Assembly: GCA_024509875.1 (NCBI GenBank)
Contig: JAMPIV010018785.1
Location: 62,001-126,000, forward strand
Length of the DNA: 64,000 bases
Direction of reading: 5' to 3'
From: Oreohelix idahoensis
Lineage: Eukaryota > Mollusca > Gastropoda > Stylommatophora > Oreohelicidae
The translations under genes were made by a program, and so were the position numbers. The notes below the pieces were generated by a model, which saw only the letters and a program-made list of their open reading frames with translations, made no database searches and was not told the origin of the DNA. Below, piece after piece: positions 1 through 11,800 of the stretch. Position 1 is the first letter of the stretch. Each line of letters opens with the position of its first letter.

Positions 1-5
1 TGGCA

Positions 6-714
6 GTGGTGCACCACTTCACATACCTAGGGTCTACCATCAATGACAAACTCTCACTGGATACAGAAATTGACAGTCGCATTGGCAAAGCTGCAGCTAC
101 CTTTGCCCGCCTCACATCGCGTGTTTGCGGAAACTCCAAGCTCACAATGAAGACCAAAGCTGCGGTATATAACGCCTGCGTCACCAGTACACTCTACACT
201 CCTATATGGCAGTGAGACCTGGGCAACCTATGCTAAGCAAGAAAGAAGGCTCAACACCTTCCATCTACGGTGCCTACGGCACATCCTTGGCATTTCTTGG
301 AAAGGTAAAGTGACAAATGTCGAGGTGTTGTCACGTGCTGGCCTTCAAAGCACTGCTTATACAGCGAAGACTACGCTGGCTGGCCATGTCCGCCGCATGG
401 AAGATGATCGCGTCTCAAAAGATATCTTCTATCGCCAACTAGCAGATGGCAGAAGAACAGTTGGACGACCACAGCTGAGGTTCAAAGATGTGTGCAAGAG
501 AGGCGTGAGGGCACTGAACATAAATCCAGCAACGTGGGAGGATGAAGCTGTCGATCGCACCAAGTGGCGATGCTATCTACGGCGCCACATCAGATTGAGC
601 GAAAAGAAACTGACACAACAAGCAGAAGGGAGGAGAAAACGTCGAAATGAGCACCAGGAAAATAAACTGCTGAGGGCTGTCATCTCTGGGGCGCATTCCC
701 ATAGTCAGTTATGA
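6..714 (+). pseudogene. LINE reverse transcriptase, C-terminal end (family a)
   Basis: This is the end of a non-LTR retrotransposon polyprotein. It starts with the post-catalytic RT motif HFTYLGSTI and continues as LLYGSETW, then a typical tail (HVRRMEDDRV, GRPQLRFKDVCKRG, WEDEAVDRTKWR). The frame is broken near 195: the first 69 codons and the segment that resumes at about 193 lie in different frames. The second frame then runs to the stop at 714. The 5' part of the element lies outside the window. The (TTA)n tract begins straight after the coding end, as expected for a LINE whose 3' tail is a microsatellite. A second copy of the same family lies on the other strand at 18513-18997. It is a dead fragment. 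Confidence 0.85.
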
Positions 715-1166
715 ATGAAGGGGCTATTATTATTATAACTATACTACTACTTTTATTACTACTACTACTGCTATTATTACTACTACTGCTACTATTATTA
801 CTACTACTGTTATTATTATTACTGCTACTATTACTACTACTACTGTTATTATTATTTCTGCTACTGTTATTACTTACTTACTTACTTAGTCGTTCCCCTT
901 CTACCGTGAGGTGTAGAGGTCTGTTATTACTACTACTGTTATTATTATTATTACTACTACTATTACTACTACTACTGTTATTATTATTACTGCTATTATT
1001 ATTACTACTACTGTTATTATTATTATTACTACTACTATTACTACTACTACTGTTATTATTATTACTACTACGGCTACTATTACTACTACTACTACTACTA
1101 TTATTTCTACTACTGTTACTACTACTATTATTACTACTACAACTATTACAATTACTACTACTAATT
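712..1166 (+). repeat. (TTA/CTA)n trinucleotide tract following LINE tail
   Basis: This is an imperfect TTA/CTA/CTG triplet array of about 450 bp with one short unique interruption near 871-920. It directly follows the LINE fragment ending at 714. The related copy at 18513 also ends in a triplet tail (ATT on its own strand). I infer that the tract grew from the LINE 3' tail. Confidence 0.9.
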
Positions 1167-1461
1167 TTTTTTATTTCTTATCTGTATTAATATTATAAAA
1201 GAAAAAACTGAACCCAGAACAAACGCTTAATTTATGAACATAAGATATAAAAAATGGAATTGTAAGTGACAACAGATGTTCAGTCGAGTTTTTGTTGTTC
1301 ACTTTAAAAAAACCGTTATAATCTTCCACTATAATCTTCCACTATTAACAGATCGTCCCGTGCAGTTCCCGGGGAGGTCTCTAAGGATACTGCTGCCGCC
1401 TCTGGAATGCTGTAAGACAGGACTGATACGAGGTTATACATTGGGCTGGCAACTTTAGTAC

Positions 1462-1600
1462 GTAAAACAAGTTGCTACAGAAACCACTACTACAAGAGAA
1501 CGTGAATGTGCTTTGGTGCAGGATTCATGCAAAGGAACAAGCTGCACTGGTGGCCCCTTGTTCTGGCGGGAGCGAGATAGGAAAATGATGACGCTCATGA
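1462..1600 (-). repeat. Dispersed repeat R1, diverged copy
   Basis: The segment resembles the reverse complement of R1: 'ttgctacagaaaccac', a Cys-rich-looking middle and 'ctggtggccccttg' appear in the same order as in the clearer minus-strand copy at 7460-7720. It is diverged and truncated. Confidence 0.4.
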
Positions 1601-1821
1601 TTAACATAATTTATGTATAACTTAATAATGCCCCTACCGGTACGAACAGATAGTAATGCAGGCCGCTCTTTCAAGTGGTAAATATATTTCTTCTAATGTT
1701 TCATTTTTTTTTTTTTTTACATTTTAAAGAGAAGAAAGTAGACGTTACGCGGATCAGATGAAACGCTGTCTCGGGCATCAGAGAAGTGCCGTGTTGAATC
1801 TACGTCACTTCCTGTTTCTTG

Positions 1822-2405
1822 TCCGAGGGGTCGGATTGGCTAAGAGGTATGGCGTCCGTTTCGAATTCTAAAGGTTTGGTTTATTTTGGATTTTGGACCA
1901 TGCACTTGAAAACCAATGTTCGTCGTGTGCACGGGATATTGGTTCAACCTCATATGGGTTATAATTAGGGTATATAGTGTGGGTTCGATTCCCAGTAGAG
2001 GGAATAAATTTATGGACATTTTTTTCAGAACTAGTGGTCTTAATAATGTCATACTTCCCCCTGGTGTCCTTAGCAGTGAAATTGGATGCCTAGACTTCTC
2101 GGATAAGGACGAAAAAATAGGAGGTCCCGTGTGCAAGTTGAGCACGGTAAAAATCCCACGGCAGTTGGGAATTGTTAAGAGTAGGCCATAAGTCCGCTGC
2201 TCTGGCAAATTAAAAATAAATCAGAAACCTACCCACCAAGCAAATATATATATATAGAATGTGTGATTACTATATACAAACACTGGGATTTTCGCCGGTG
2301 CTATGGAGTTCGTGCACTGTACAGAGATCCTCCATGTGTGATCTAAGGAAGGAGATCATAGCACTGATGGAGTTGTCCTTTTGCAATGAAGATAGTCCTA
2401 AATAC
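1822..2405 (+). mobile_element. tRNA-derived SINE, family D, with internal insertion
   Basis: The tRNA-like head has a box-A-like 'tggctaagaggtatggcg' and a box-B-like 'gggttcgattccc'. About 110 bp of extra sequence separates them compared with the copy at 32085-32575. The tail shared with that copy includes 'gaactagt', 'ccccctggtgtcct', 'aggccataag' and 'gtgcactgta'. The box elements suggest RNA polymerase III ancestry. Confidence 0.65.
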
Positions 2406-2677
2406 CAAACCAACCAAACTGTTTCTTGTCTTAGTGGTTACACTTCGATGGACTTTTTTTGGTTGACATGGTGATTGAAGTGTTGTGAGACAATTGAGGA
2501 CATTTAACTGCTTCAGAAGTAGTATTAGCCTGCAAAAGTGGCCGGACAAGGTGAACCAAAAATAATGCTAAAAACAGATGTTACGGCCCAGGACGCATAC
2601 ATACCTTGTACATATACTCTCGTGCAATAACATAAAAGGTAAAGGATCCAGTTGCACGCATATTGAGGCATATTGGG

Positions 2678-2908
2678 AATATGGTGTTATGCCCATATTT
2701 TCTTGACCATCAGCACACTAGGGGTGATGTGGTCAGTATCACGCCGGCCGCCTTGACCTTCCCAGAGTTGCTGTGGTACCCAGTTCATGAGGTTGGGTCG
2801 ACCCCGGACCCGTTTGCGGTCTAAAAAATCCCACCTCAACCGGGGATCGAACCATGGACCACTGAGCTAGGAAGCCAGTGCACTAACCACTGCACCATCG
2901 CGGCTCCC
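2678..2908 (-). mobile_element. tRNA-derived SINE, family A
   Basis: Read on the minus strand, it starts 'gagccgcgatggtgcagtgg' (box A), then has 'ccatggttcgatcccc' (box B). It ends in a unique body that includes 'tgctgatggtcaagaaaata'. A second copy with the same boundaries lies at 40905-41133, and a truncated head lies at 63741-63837. Confidence 0.75.
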
Positions 2909-3159
2909 CAGTAACATAACGCAAACTTAAATATACATACCATCAAAACTATATATCATGATCATTTTCTTTATCGCTCCCTAGCTCTTGACAGAGACAT
3001 GAAGATGTGTGCTTCTATTTGAGAAAGTCTCACAAGGATTTTAGAATGGCGAGTCATTCTAGGTTTGTTATAAATTTTAAATTCTCCACCACTTCTAGTG
3101 AGAAATATCAGTTTTGACTCGTATTTATGAGCTGAAGGTAAATTTGTTTCTTTCTTTGA

Positions 3160-3607
3160 TCCTTAGCCGACGACTGTCAAAGCAGTCAGTGGCCATCACG
3201 CGTGGTGGCGTCTTAAAGGGCAGGAACAAACTGCTTCCACTTTGCTCGATCGACGGCCATCCTTCGTGCAGCGCCCCAGCTCTGGTTCATTCTTTGCATC
3301 TCAGCCTCCACAGTCCTCCGCAAAGTTGTTTTTGGTCGGCCTCTCTTTCGTTTTCCTTCAGGGGTCCATAGCATATCTGTTCTTGTGATGGCATCAGGGT
3401 CTCTTCTGAGGACGTGGCCAACCTAACTCCAGCGTTTGCCAGCTATGATGTTATGCATGTCCTCTTGGTTGCTATGAGTAAGCAGTTCTTGATTGGTGAT
3501 GGTATATAGGCAGATTGTGTAGAAAGAAGACAATTTCGACATTTCCTTCTCTGTTACCCTCGAGCATACCGCACAATAGAGAGGCACAGAAAGGTAATTC
3601 AGCAAAA
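3160..3607 (-). pseudogene. LINE reverse transcriptase C-terminus (family b)
   Basis: Reading the minus strand from 3607 gives RVTEKEMSKLSSF, SNQEDMHNIIAGKRW, a stop, VGHVLRRDPDAITRTDMLW, TPEGKRKRGRPK and MAVDRAKWKQFVPAL. This is the standard end of an APE-type LINE RT protein: the wing motif GHVLR followed by GKRxRGRPK. At least one in-frame stop lies before VGHVLR, so the copy is inactive. The 3' end runs into 'aaggatcaaagaaagaaac'. A shorter copy of the same family, also on minus, is at 41660-41815. Confidence 0.85.
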
Positions 3608-3729
3608 GATTAATTTGTATAGCTCTGTTTCTATATGTATTTTTTAATGAGTCATACGGGTGCTGACATAAAATTCACAAACCTTATCCTCATAGGATAA
3701 TATGGTGGGTTTAAAAAATATAGTCCATA

Positions 3730-4075
3730 TGCCGTCCAAGTATTATAATTAACTGGCGGTGGGGTCAGTTGGAGTCTGGTTCCGTCCCTGCTGGTCCCCA
3801 GAGGTATTTTGACAGTTCGTTCTCTTCAGGGGTCAAATATTTTGGCAGCAGCACGTTCCTTGCAGCAAGGCCAGGGTAACTGCTCAGGTTGCTTCGTCGC
3901 TTGTCCTAAAGATCCGTCAGTTGTCGGTCTCTGGCAACTTCAGGCAACTGGTACTAAAAACTGAGAGGAAACAAATGCCTCTTTCGAGCATTATGTCTCC
4001 TGATGTAAAAATCAGTCGTCCCCCGCCTCTTTCCACCATTTCATCTTCTCATAATTTTTCTCGATGCCCCGAACA
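3730..4075. repeat. Dispersed repeat, pair with 12940-13285
   Basis: It shares ordered blocks with 12940-13285: 'ggcagcagcacgt', 'gtaactgctcag', 'agatccgtcag', 'ggcaac', 'catcttc' and 'ccccagt'. No coding potential or termini were recognised. It is an unclassified interspersed repeat. Confidence 0.5.
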
Positions 4076-5522
4076 ATTTACCCCAATTTGAGTGAATTAA
4101 TCCAGAGAATTCATGCACAGAAATCCGTAATATGTCAGGCAACTATTTTAAGATGCCGTCTCTCGGGTGGTTAGGTTTACTTGTCGTACGGTAGGTTAAT
4201 TGTTTTATTTGGCCCGTCTAAGTAGAGTGGATGTCGACAGATACGCGAGAAAAGGTATAGAAAATAGATTTCACAGGTGGTAGATTGAGGGAAAGATATG
4301 TCTCTGGAGTGATTAGGTTAACTCATCCAGACTATCCGTACGACTGTACTTTATTACCAGACAGCCTTTGCCTCCCTATCAAGAATAGATAAGTTACTCT
4401 ACACACACACAGCTATGTGACAACAAGACACACAAACGTAAAAAACTACGGATAAATGGGTATGGGACTGACCAACACACAAAGGTAAGTTTCTTTGTAG
4501 TTTATTATCATTAAACTCGACAACATCAAAAGAAAAAAGATCAAAGAGTCATTTACATGCATATGAAATAAAGCAGAAAAGTGCACCCTCCCCGAATGGA
4601 GAAAAAAAACCCAAAAATTATTAACCCAAAGGTTGAAGGTTAGCACTATGTTACAGAATAAACAGTATTGGTACTCTATGAGACCCAGTAAAGTAAACAA
4701 AATTTAGACAAATCAGATATATGGATAGTTTCCAGCAAACCAGGAAAAATACTTACGCACTCTTTCAAACTGTGGCCACTCTCACACTCTTACCTAATTG
4801 CCTGGTACAGTAGGTCTGTAATATCCCTTGGTAATAGAATTAGTACATGAATATATTATCTATTTAACTTAATATTCTGTCACCCCAGTTGTCGCAGATC
4901 TAAATTGGCCCCAGTTCATCCACAGAAACTAACGAGTGAGGTGAACGCCTAATATGGTGCTTCACCTGGATATAAGTGTTACTACAAATAGTGAAAACTG
5001 TGAGAGTTCTTGAGGTTCACCCTTTCACGGGGAAATACTTCCAGTATTGGGAAACATCTGGTTGCTAAAAAAATGTTTCAAATGATGATGATGGTTCTTC
5101 TATCGGCCAACTCTGTGTTGGAGCGCCGATTCTGCACAGCGTATGTATCTAGAGATATACTGCACTTGAATTACGACTGTCAGGAGTCGGGGAACAATAA
5201 TAATGTTATATGTACACCACTGTGGCTGGTAAAAATATAAATCTGGATTTGGTAAGTCCAGTGTTAAATTTTATTGTTCTCAAATACCATTTGGCGAGTA
5301 CACGTTTATAAATGAAATTGGTAATGCACAAGCCAAGTAAAGGAGAAAAGTAACAACAAAAGACCGCTGGACGCCCTTGTGATCAAGTCAGAAATACAGA
5401 ATGAAAATCTCCAAGACTCAATCACTATAAAACACTATTCCGACAAGAAAAACTGGTTCTAGGACTGGGCTAGACTATTCAAATTCTGACTGACTTCTGA
5501 TGGCGGGGTTAAGAAAACTGCA

Positions 5523-5523
<1 letters not shown>
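4076..5523. other. No recognised feature
   Basis: This is AT-rich sequence of about 1.4 kb. I found no conserved coding stretch, tandem repeat or TE terminus in it. The short open frames here look like chance. Confidence 0.5.
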
Positions 5524-6489
<966 letters not shown>

Positions 6490-7459
6490 TATAGTTGAAA
6501 TTTTATTTTTTCTAATCTTAGAAGATCATTTAGTTCTATAGCCTGTCCCATACTGGAATCCTTATTGTTATTACTGGTTATTCTGGCTGTCTATGATATC
6601 TCCTGATGGTAGTAAAGAACGTATTGCGTTAATCTTAAAATGCCGAAGGTTTTAAGTGGAGTTTCGGCCCCCGCATACATTGGCTCATAATTAGGTCTAA
6701 TTTAATATTCTATCAAACCACCCCCCCCCCCCCCCCTTCCCATCCCCCTGTCAGGTAAGGAGTCTGATTTTTAGTAGAGGTTACCACCCCCTCTCATCTG
6801 AAAACTATCACCTTCCCATATAAGGTATTGCCCTTCAATTATTACTTGTTTACCAAAATCATTAAATCACGCAACCTGCCTGCCCTAGATTATTACAACT
6901 TAGAATCTCTTCCAAGGTTGAATTTTCCCTTAGTTGTTTATTACAATCTGGCGGAAGTGATTATATCATGTCCTCATGTTCAAGAACTCAAGATTGTTTA
7001 AAAAAGACATATTAGGAATGGGCTGTGTTTTTCACGTCACACCCTACGTTATCTCTGACTAACAAATCTGAGTTACCACTACCATAAACATTTACCGTCT
7101 AGCCGGAAGTTATTATACAATCTAGTGCGATGACGAACAGCTCATTCCGTCTGGCTACTAGACTGTCCGTAACTAATTACGTAATTTGACAGGAGACTGC
7201 TCGCTTAATTACGTCCACTCCTGATGTCTAAAACAACTTCGCAGCCAACAAACAGAGGTCAATGTGTCTTTTCATAAGGGCTGATGAAGATAACCAGTCG
7301 GGAGTGTCCTTAAAGAGGGTAATTATCGGTAGATGGCGATGTAAAAGGAAAGAAGTGACTATACGGTGAAAAAGGGATGCTCGAATGAATAATTACAGAG
7401 AGGAGTGAAGAAATAAAAGTTGGACGACAGGATAGCACGTTCATGACATCACAATCTAC
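6490..7459 (+). repeat. Dispersed repeat R2, diverged copy
   Basis: Blocks such as 'tctaatcttagaa', 'tagcctgtccca', 'ggctgtctatga', 'aatcacgcaacc' and 'tggcggaagt.attata' occur in the same order in R2 copies at 19290-20530 and 22640-23555. It is clearly more diverged than those two. A poly-C run (6720-6737) lies inside. Confidence 0.5.
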
Positions 7460-7720
7460 CACTATTCCCTCGGGAACCTTGTGAGAAGCGACTAATATGA
7501 AGCTGCGCATGAGGCTGGCAACATGACCATGAAAAATACAATGCTACAGAAACCATCACTACAAGAACACACAAATGCTTTGTTGCAGACCTTCTTGAAG
7601 GGGACCAGCTACAGTGGTGGCTCCATGTTCCATACGGAACGAAAAGGGAAATGCATCATGATGGACAGCCAGGTATTCCTTCCATTGGAAGACCACAGCA
7701 GAATAGAAGTGTAATGAGGC
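7460..7720 (-). repeat. Dispersed repeat R1, copy
   Basis: The plus strand reads 'gcgactaatatgaag', 'catgaggctggcaaca', 'acagaaaccatcac' and 'agctacagtggtggctccatg'. This is the reverse complement of R1 at 10555-10895, 20320-20530 and 57190-57460. Short open frames across it are fortuitous. Confidence 0.75.
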
Positions 7721-8190
7721 CAATGATAGAGCATTAGAAGAGGGAACCAGGCAGAAACCTCAAGGACAGATATGAAGAAGACAGTCCAAACTAGACAACG
7801 GCTGAGAGTTACAAATACAGCCATATTCTCCACAAACAGTGGGCATTCACTTTTGGCAGTAACTGGTAAAAGTCTGGCACGGGTGATGTTAGATGGTCTA
7901 ATAGAAGCTACAGATGAAAAAGTGAAAAACAAGCAGGATTTTCATCCGAAAGATAATACACAGACCAGATTGCGTGAACTCAGAATAGCCATTGAGCAGC
8001 GAAATGAATGGCAGACACCTAAATAAATCACACTTTATTAACTTTGCGAAGGATGTTTGATAATATAGACATTCGGTCAGGCGGAAGGTAATATAAAAAA
8101 TAATAAATCACCGTGAGATTCCAGAGATATTTATTAAAATCTGTCAAGATTTGTATCGGAGTAAAAAAACAAATAAATAAGACAAATTTG

Positions 8191-8712
8191 TCTTCTTACA
8201 CCGTTCAACTCTCCAAGGAGTGTATACCTTCAACAAACTTAAGCCAAGTCTTCTTACACCGTTCAACTCTCCAAGGAGCGTATACCTTCAACAAACTTAA
8301 GCCAAGTCTTCTTACACCGTTCAACTCTCCAAGGAGCGTATACCTTCAACAAACTTAAGCCGAGTCTTCTTACACCGTTCAACTCTCCAAGGAGCGTAGA
8401 CCTTCAACAAACTTAAGCCAAGTCTTCTTACACCGTTCAACTCTCCAAGGAGCGTATACCTTCAACAAACTTAAGCCGAGTCTTCTTACACCGTTCAACT
8501 CTCCAAGGAGCGTATACCTTCAACAAACTTAAGCCAAGTCTTCTTACACCGTTCAACTCTCCAAGGAGCGTAGACCTTCAACAAACTTAAGCCAAGTCTT
8601 CTTACACCGTTCAACTCTCCAAGGAGCGTAGACCTTCAACAAACTTAAGCCAAGTCTTCTTACACCGTTCAACTCTCCAAGGAGCGTAGACCTTCAACAA
8701 ATTTATGCCAGA
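8191..8712 (-). repeat. 58-bp tandem array, about 9 units, LINE-derived
   Basis: The unit contains 'caccgttcaactctccaagg', then 'agcgta' and 'ccttcaacaaacttaagcc'. Units differ by a few bases (gtata/gtaga, ccaag/ccgag). The minus strand of each unit encodes KFVEGLRSLES followed by a stop. The last unit passes directly into a LINE fragment whose own C-terminus reads WHKFVEGLRSLES, so the unit is a multiplied LINE end. Confidence 0.95.
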
Positions 8713-8990
8713 TCTTCCTGTCACGTGCCATCAACTCAAGTTCTTTTCATATCTACTTCATCCCTCATGTCTGTCTCCAGTTCTCTTCTCCGTGTGTTCT
8801 TTGGTCTTCCTTTACCTCTCTTACCGTGGGGATTCCGGAACAGGGATAGTCTGGTAATGCTATCAACAGGTTTTCTCAGTGTGTGTCCTATCCATCTCCA
8901 TCGCCTTCTTCTCATGTCTTGTTCCACTGGCACTTGTCTAGTTCTTATCATCAGTCCAGGTTACTGATCTTGTCATACAACTTCAAAATA
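8713..8990 (-). pseudogene. LINE reverse transcriptase C-terminus (family c)
   Basis: The minus strand encodes RRRRWRWIGHTLRKP, SITRLSLFRNPHGKR, GKGRPKNTRRRELETDM and then, after a frame change, LELMARDRKIWHKFVEGL. These are the conserved last residues of an APE-type LINE RT protein, namely the WIGHTLRK wing followed by GKRxxGRPKNTxRR. The fragment is 5' truncated at about 8990. Its 3' end is continuous with the 58-bp array at 8191-8712. Related remnants are at 11540-11800, 38400-38600 and 59150-59335. Confidence 0.85.
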
Positions 8991-9344
8991 AGACAAATTG
9001 TATTGAAGTAAGTTTTACAGATGTTCAGTACAACAGAAACACAGAGCGTTTTGCGTTTACCGTTTGTCAGTCAGTCACAGTCACAAACAGGGACCAAAGA
9101 AGAGACATATTAAAAAAGGCTTTGAGAAAATCTCAAAAGACACAGCAAACGCATGGAAAAAAAATTAATGAGTAATTGGCATTTAAAAATATTTAACAAG
9201 AAGGAATCATCAAGGAAAATAAATAAATTACAGTAACAAAGCAAATAATGTCAATTAAAACGAAAATGGCTGACGTAAAAGTTGTACACATCAATGAACC
9301 AATGTCACTGGGCAAATGCTGGAGACATAAAGAAACAGGAAGTT
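8991..9344. other. No recognised feature
   Basis: This is about 350 bp of A-rich sequence between the LINE fragment and the 31-bp array. I recognise nothing in it. Confidence 0.4.
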
Positions 9345-10190
9345 AAACCAAGCATTATATAGGGCAATAGAAACCACACCAAGCATACTATACAGGGTGT
9401 CCATAAAATATTGTATCCTTTTCAAAAAAATTATTCTCGGCCCCATGACGTGGTACGAGGATGCTTTCTATCACAAAAGTAAGGTAATCTCTGCAAGTTT
9501 TTAAGCATACCTTACAAAGACATAAAAAGTGCGCATGCGCGCAGCGGGTATTTCAAGTGAAACTTTCGCATTTGAGTTGCAACCGGTAATTGTTACATGT
9601 CTCTCAAACACACTGGTCAAGTAGGTGAAAACAAAAGAAATAGGTACATTCTTTTTGAGTCTTTGTAAGGTATGCTTAAAAACTTGCAGAGATTATCTTA
9701 CTTTTGTAACAGAAAGCATCCTCGTGCCACATCATGGGGCCGAGAATACATTTTTTGAAAAGGGTACAATCTTTTATGGACACCCTGTAGATCAATAGAA
9801 ACCAAACCAAGCATAACATAGGTCAATAGAAACTAAACCAAGCATAATATAGGTCAATAGAAACCAAACCAAACATAATATAGGTCAATAGAAACTAAAC
9901 CAAACATAATATAGGTCAATAGAAACCAAACCAAGCATAACATAGGTCAATAGAAACTAAACCAAACATAATATAGGTCAATAGAAACCAAACCAAACAT
10001 AATATAGGTCAATACAAACCAAACCAAACATAATATAGGTCAATAGAAACCAAACCAAGCATAATATAAGTCAAAAGAAACCAAACCAAGCATAATATAG
10101 GTCAATAGAAACCAAACCAAACAAAATATATGTCAATAGAAACCAAACCAAGCATAATATAGATAATATAGGTCAATAGAAACCAACAGA
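9345..10190 (+). repeat. 31-bp tandem array, interrupted by a MITE
   Basis: The unit is approximately 'ataggtcaatagaaacc' plus 'aaaccaagcataat'. There are about 13 units at 9790-10190 and about two degenerate ones at 9345-9390. The two parts are separated by the TIR element at 9393-9787, which split the array. Confidence 0.9.
9393..9787. mobile_element. MITE with long TIRs and TA target duplication
   Basis: The element is about 395 bp. It starts CAGGGTGTCCATAAAATAT and ends with the inverted ATCTTTTATGGACACCCTG. Inverted arms of roughly 130 bp include 'aagcataccttacaa', 'ctctgcaagtttttaagc', 'agcatcctcgt' and 'ggccccatga'. TA flanks both ends (9391-9392 and 9788-9789), as for Tc1/mariner-type transposition. 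The centre (about 130 bp) has no coding sequence, so it must be mobilised in trans. Confidence 0.88.
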
Positions 10191-10554
10191 AAATAAATAA
10201 AAGCCGGTGAAGAAGAAAAAAAAAATCAGTAACGGTTAAAAACATGACAACCAAGAGAAACATGACCAACCAAAAAGAAACATTTTTTTGGGAACTAAAG
10301 AAAGTAAAGTTATAGCGGTCAACGAAATTTATTACGCAGCGGTAAAAAAAACAATTATTAAGTAATGTGTGTAGAAGAAACATGTTATGGCTGCACAAGA
10401 CATTTATTTGTTGTTAAGAAAATCAACCTATGTTGCTTCAGAAAAAAAAAGGAATCTATGTGGTAGTGATATTTAAACAGAAAATACTCTTCAGACAGCG
10501 TACGAAAATTATCATAGGGCAGTAGACCGACTTTTCACACTAAAGAAATTGGGC
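10191..10554. other. No recognised feature
   Basis: This is about 360 bp of A-rich sequence after the array. No gene, repeat unit or terminus was recognised. Confidence 0.4.
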
Positions 10555-10895
10555 TTTATTTTCCTTTGCGTTCCTTACAAAGCATGGAGCCACCACAACA
10601 ATTGGTCCACTTGCAGGAATCCTTTACCCAGCATTCAAATGCTCTTATGGCGGTGGTTTCTGTAGCTGTTTGTTTGTCATGATGAGGTTGCCAACCTCAT
10701 GCACAACCTCACGCACAACCTCACACACAATCTAATGCACAACCTCACGCACAACCTCACGCACAACCTCACGCACAACCTCACGCACAACCTCACGCAC
10801 AACCTCACGCACAACCTCACACACAACCTCACACACAACCTCACACACAACCTCACACACAACCTCATATTAGTCGCCTTGTACGTGTGCTGAGG
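10555..10895 (+). repeat. Dispersed repeat R1 carrying an internal minisatellite
   Basis: R1 blocks appear in order: 'gcgttccttacaaagc', 'atggagccaccac', 'ggtggtttctgtagc', 'tcatgatgaggttgcc', 'aacctcatattagtcgcc'. Compared with copies at 20320-20530 and 57190-57460, the 'catgcacaacctcatat' part is expanded into the 12-bp array at 10697-10868. Confidence 0.8.
10697..10868. repeat. 12-bp minisatellite (cacaacctcacg)n
   Basis: About 14 units of 'cacaacctcacg', with acac variants near both ends. The repeated open frames (THNL on plus, RLCV on minus) are a consequence of the 12-bp period and are not genes. Confidence 0.97.
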
Positions 10896-11294
10896 ATGTA
10901 GTATTCCTATTCTTTATGTATCTTTTCAGATACTCCCCCGGCAACTACACGCTACACACTAAATATTAATGACATCTTAGTACTCGCTCAGTTAATTAAA
11001 TCTATTATTGCCAGCTCAAGAAACCGTCAGGAAGACGATACCCATTGGAACCGGAAGAGACTTTGTTATTGCAGTACGATATTCCCATTTCCGCTGCCAA
11101 ATTCCCATTTCCACTTATCGTCTACGTTAAACGCAGAATGGTGTCCAATCAAACGCACACGTTCGCATCATCGAAGGAATTGCTTAACGATGTGGCTATA
11201 TTTAGCTGTATTGTGTGTAATATTTCAAATAGCGAAATCATGGCCTAGATTAATCCAGGAAGTAAGGAATTAAATTCATATTCTGTATGATTAA
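10896..11294. other. No recognised feature
   Basis: This is about 400 bp that may include the distal end of R1. No coding signature is seen. Confidence 0.35.
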
Positions 11295-11535
11295 AAAATG
11301 GCGTCTGACTGACAGAGTGGTTAGACCGCTGGTTTCTCGCGGCAAAGTACTGGATTCGATTCACGGTTCCGTCCTGCTCCAGTCTCCACAGCTGTAAATG
11401 GGTACCTGCCTTTGCTGTTTAGTTAGGGAAGGAAAAGGCAGCGAATAAGGAAACTGGTCACCTCACCTCTGGATGCTGGAACTAGTATAGAGAAGTCTCT
11501 AACACTTCACGACCCTAGGGCAGTATCTGCTATGT
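11295..11535 (+). mobile_element. tRNA-derived SINE, family B
   Basis: The head 'gactgacagagtggttagac' (box A) is followed by 'ggattcgattcac' (box B). A body shared with 35058-35290 follows: 'agctgtaaatgggtacctg', 'ctcacctct', 'gatgctgga' and 'aagtctctaacacttcac'. Both copies are on plus. Confidence 0.8.
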
Positions 11536-11539
11536 TTTC

Positions 11540-11800
11540 ATGTCTTCCCCAATCATTTCATTTCTGTTTTCTTCTCCGTGAGTTTTTTTGGTCTCCCTCA
11601 ACCCATCTTTTCCTGGGGAGTCAAGAGTAAGAACTGCCTTGTAATGCTATTAACATGTTTCCTCGTTGACATAGTTTCTACAGTCCTTTCATCGCCACCG
11701 TTTCTTCTGGATTGCTGACTTGCCTTTCTTATTGTGTGAAAGTCTCCAGATTTGGCGCTTCCAATGCTCGTACATGACACGAACGCCGGTCGTCTGCGCA
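11540..11800 (-). pseudogene. Decayed LINE C-terminus (family c-like)
   Basis: The minus strand contains TMSTRKHVNSITRQFLLLTPQEKMG followed by a broken GRPKK-like stretch. It aligns by eye with SITRLSLFRNPHGKRGKGRPK of the fragment at 8713-8990. Frames are disrupted and only about 60 residues are recognisable. Confidence 0.5.

Noticed and set aside
711..1190. 159-codon poly-Leu frame
   Set aside because: It is a translation of the (TTA/CTA)n triplet tract, not a membrane protein.
8191..8712. CRISPR-like array (regular 58-bp repeats)
   Set aside because: Units are contiguous with no variable spacers, the sequence is eukaryotic, and the units derive from a LINE end. The same reasoning applies to the 97-bp and 91/93-bp arrays.
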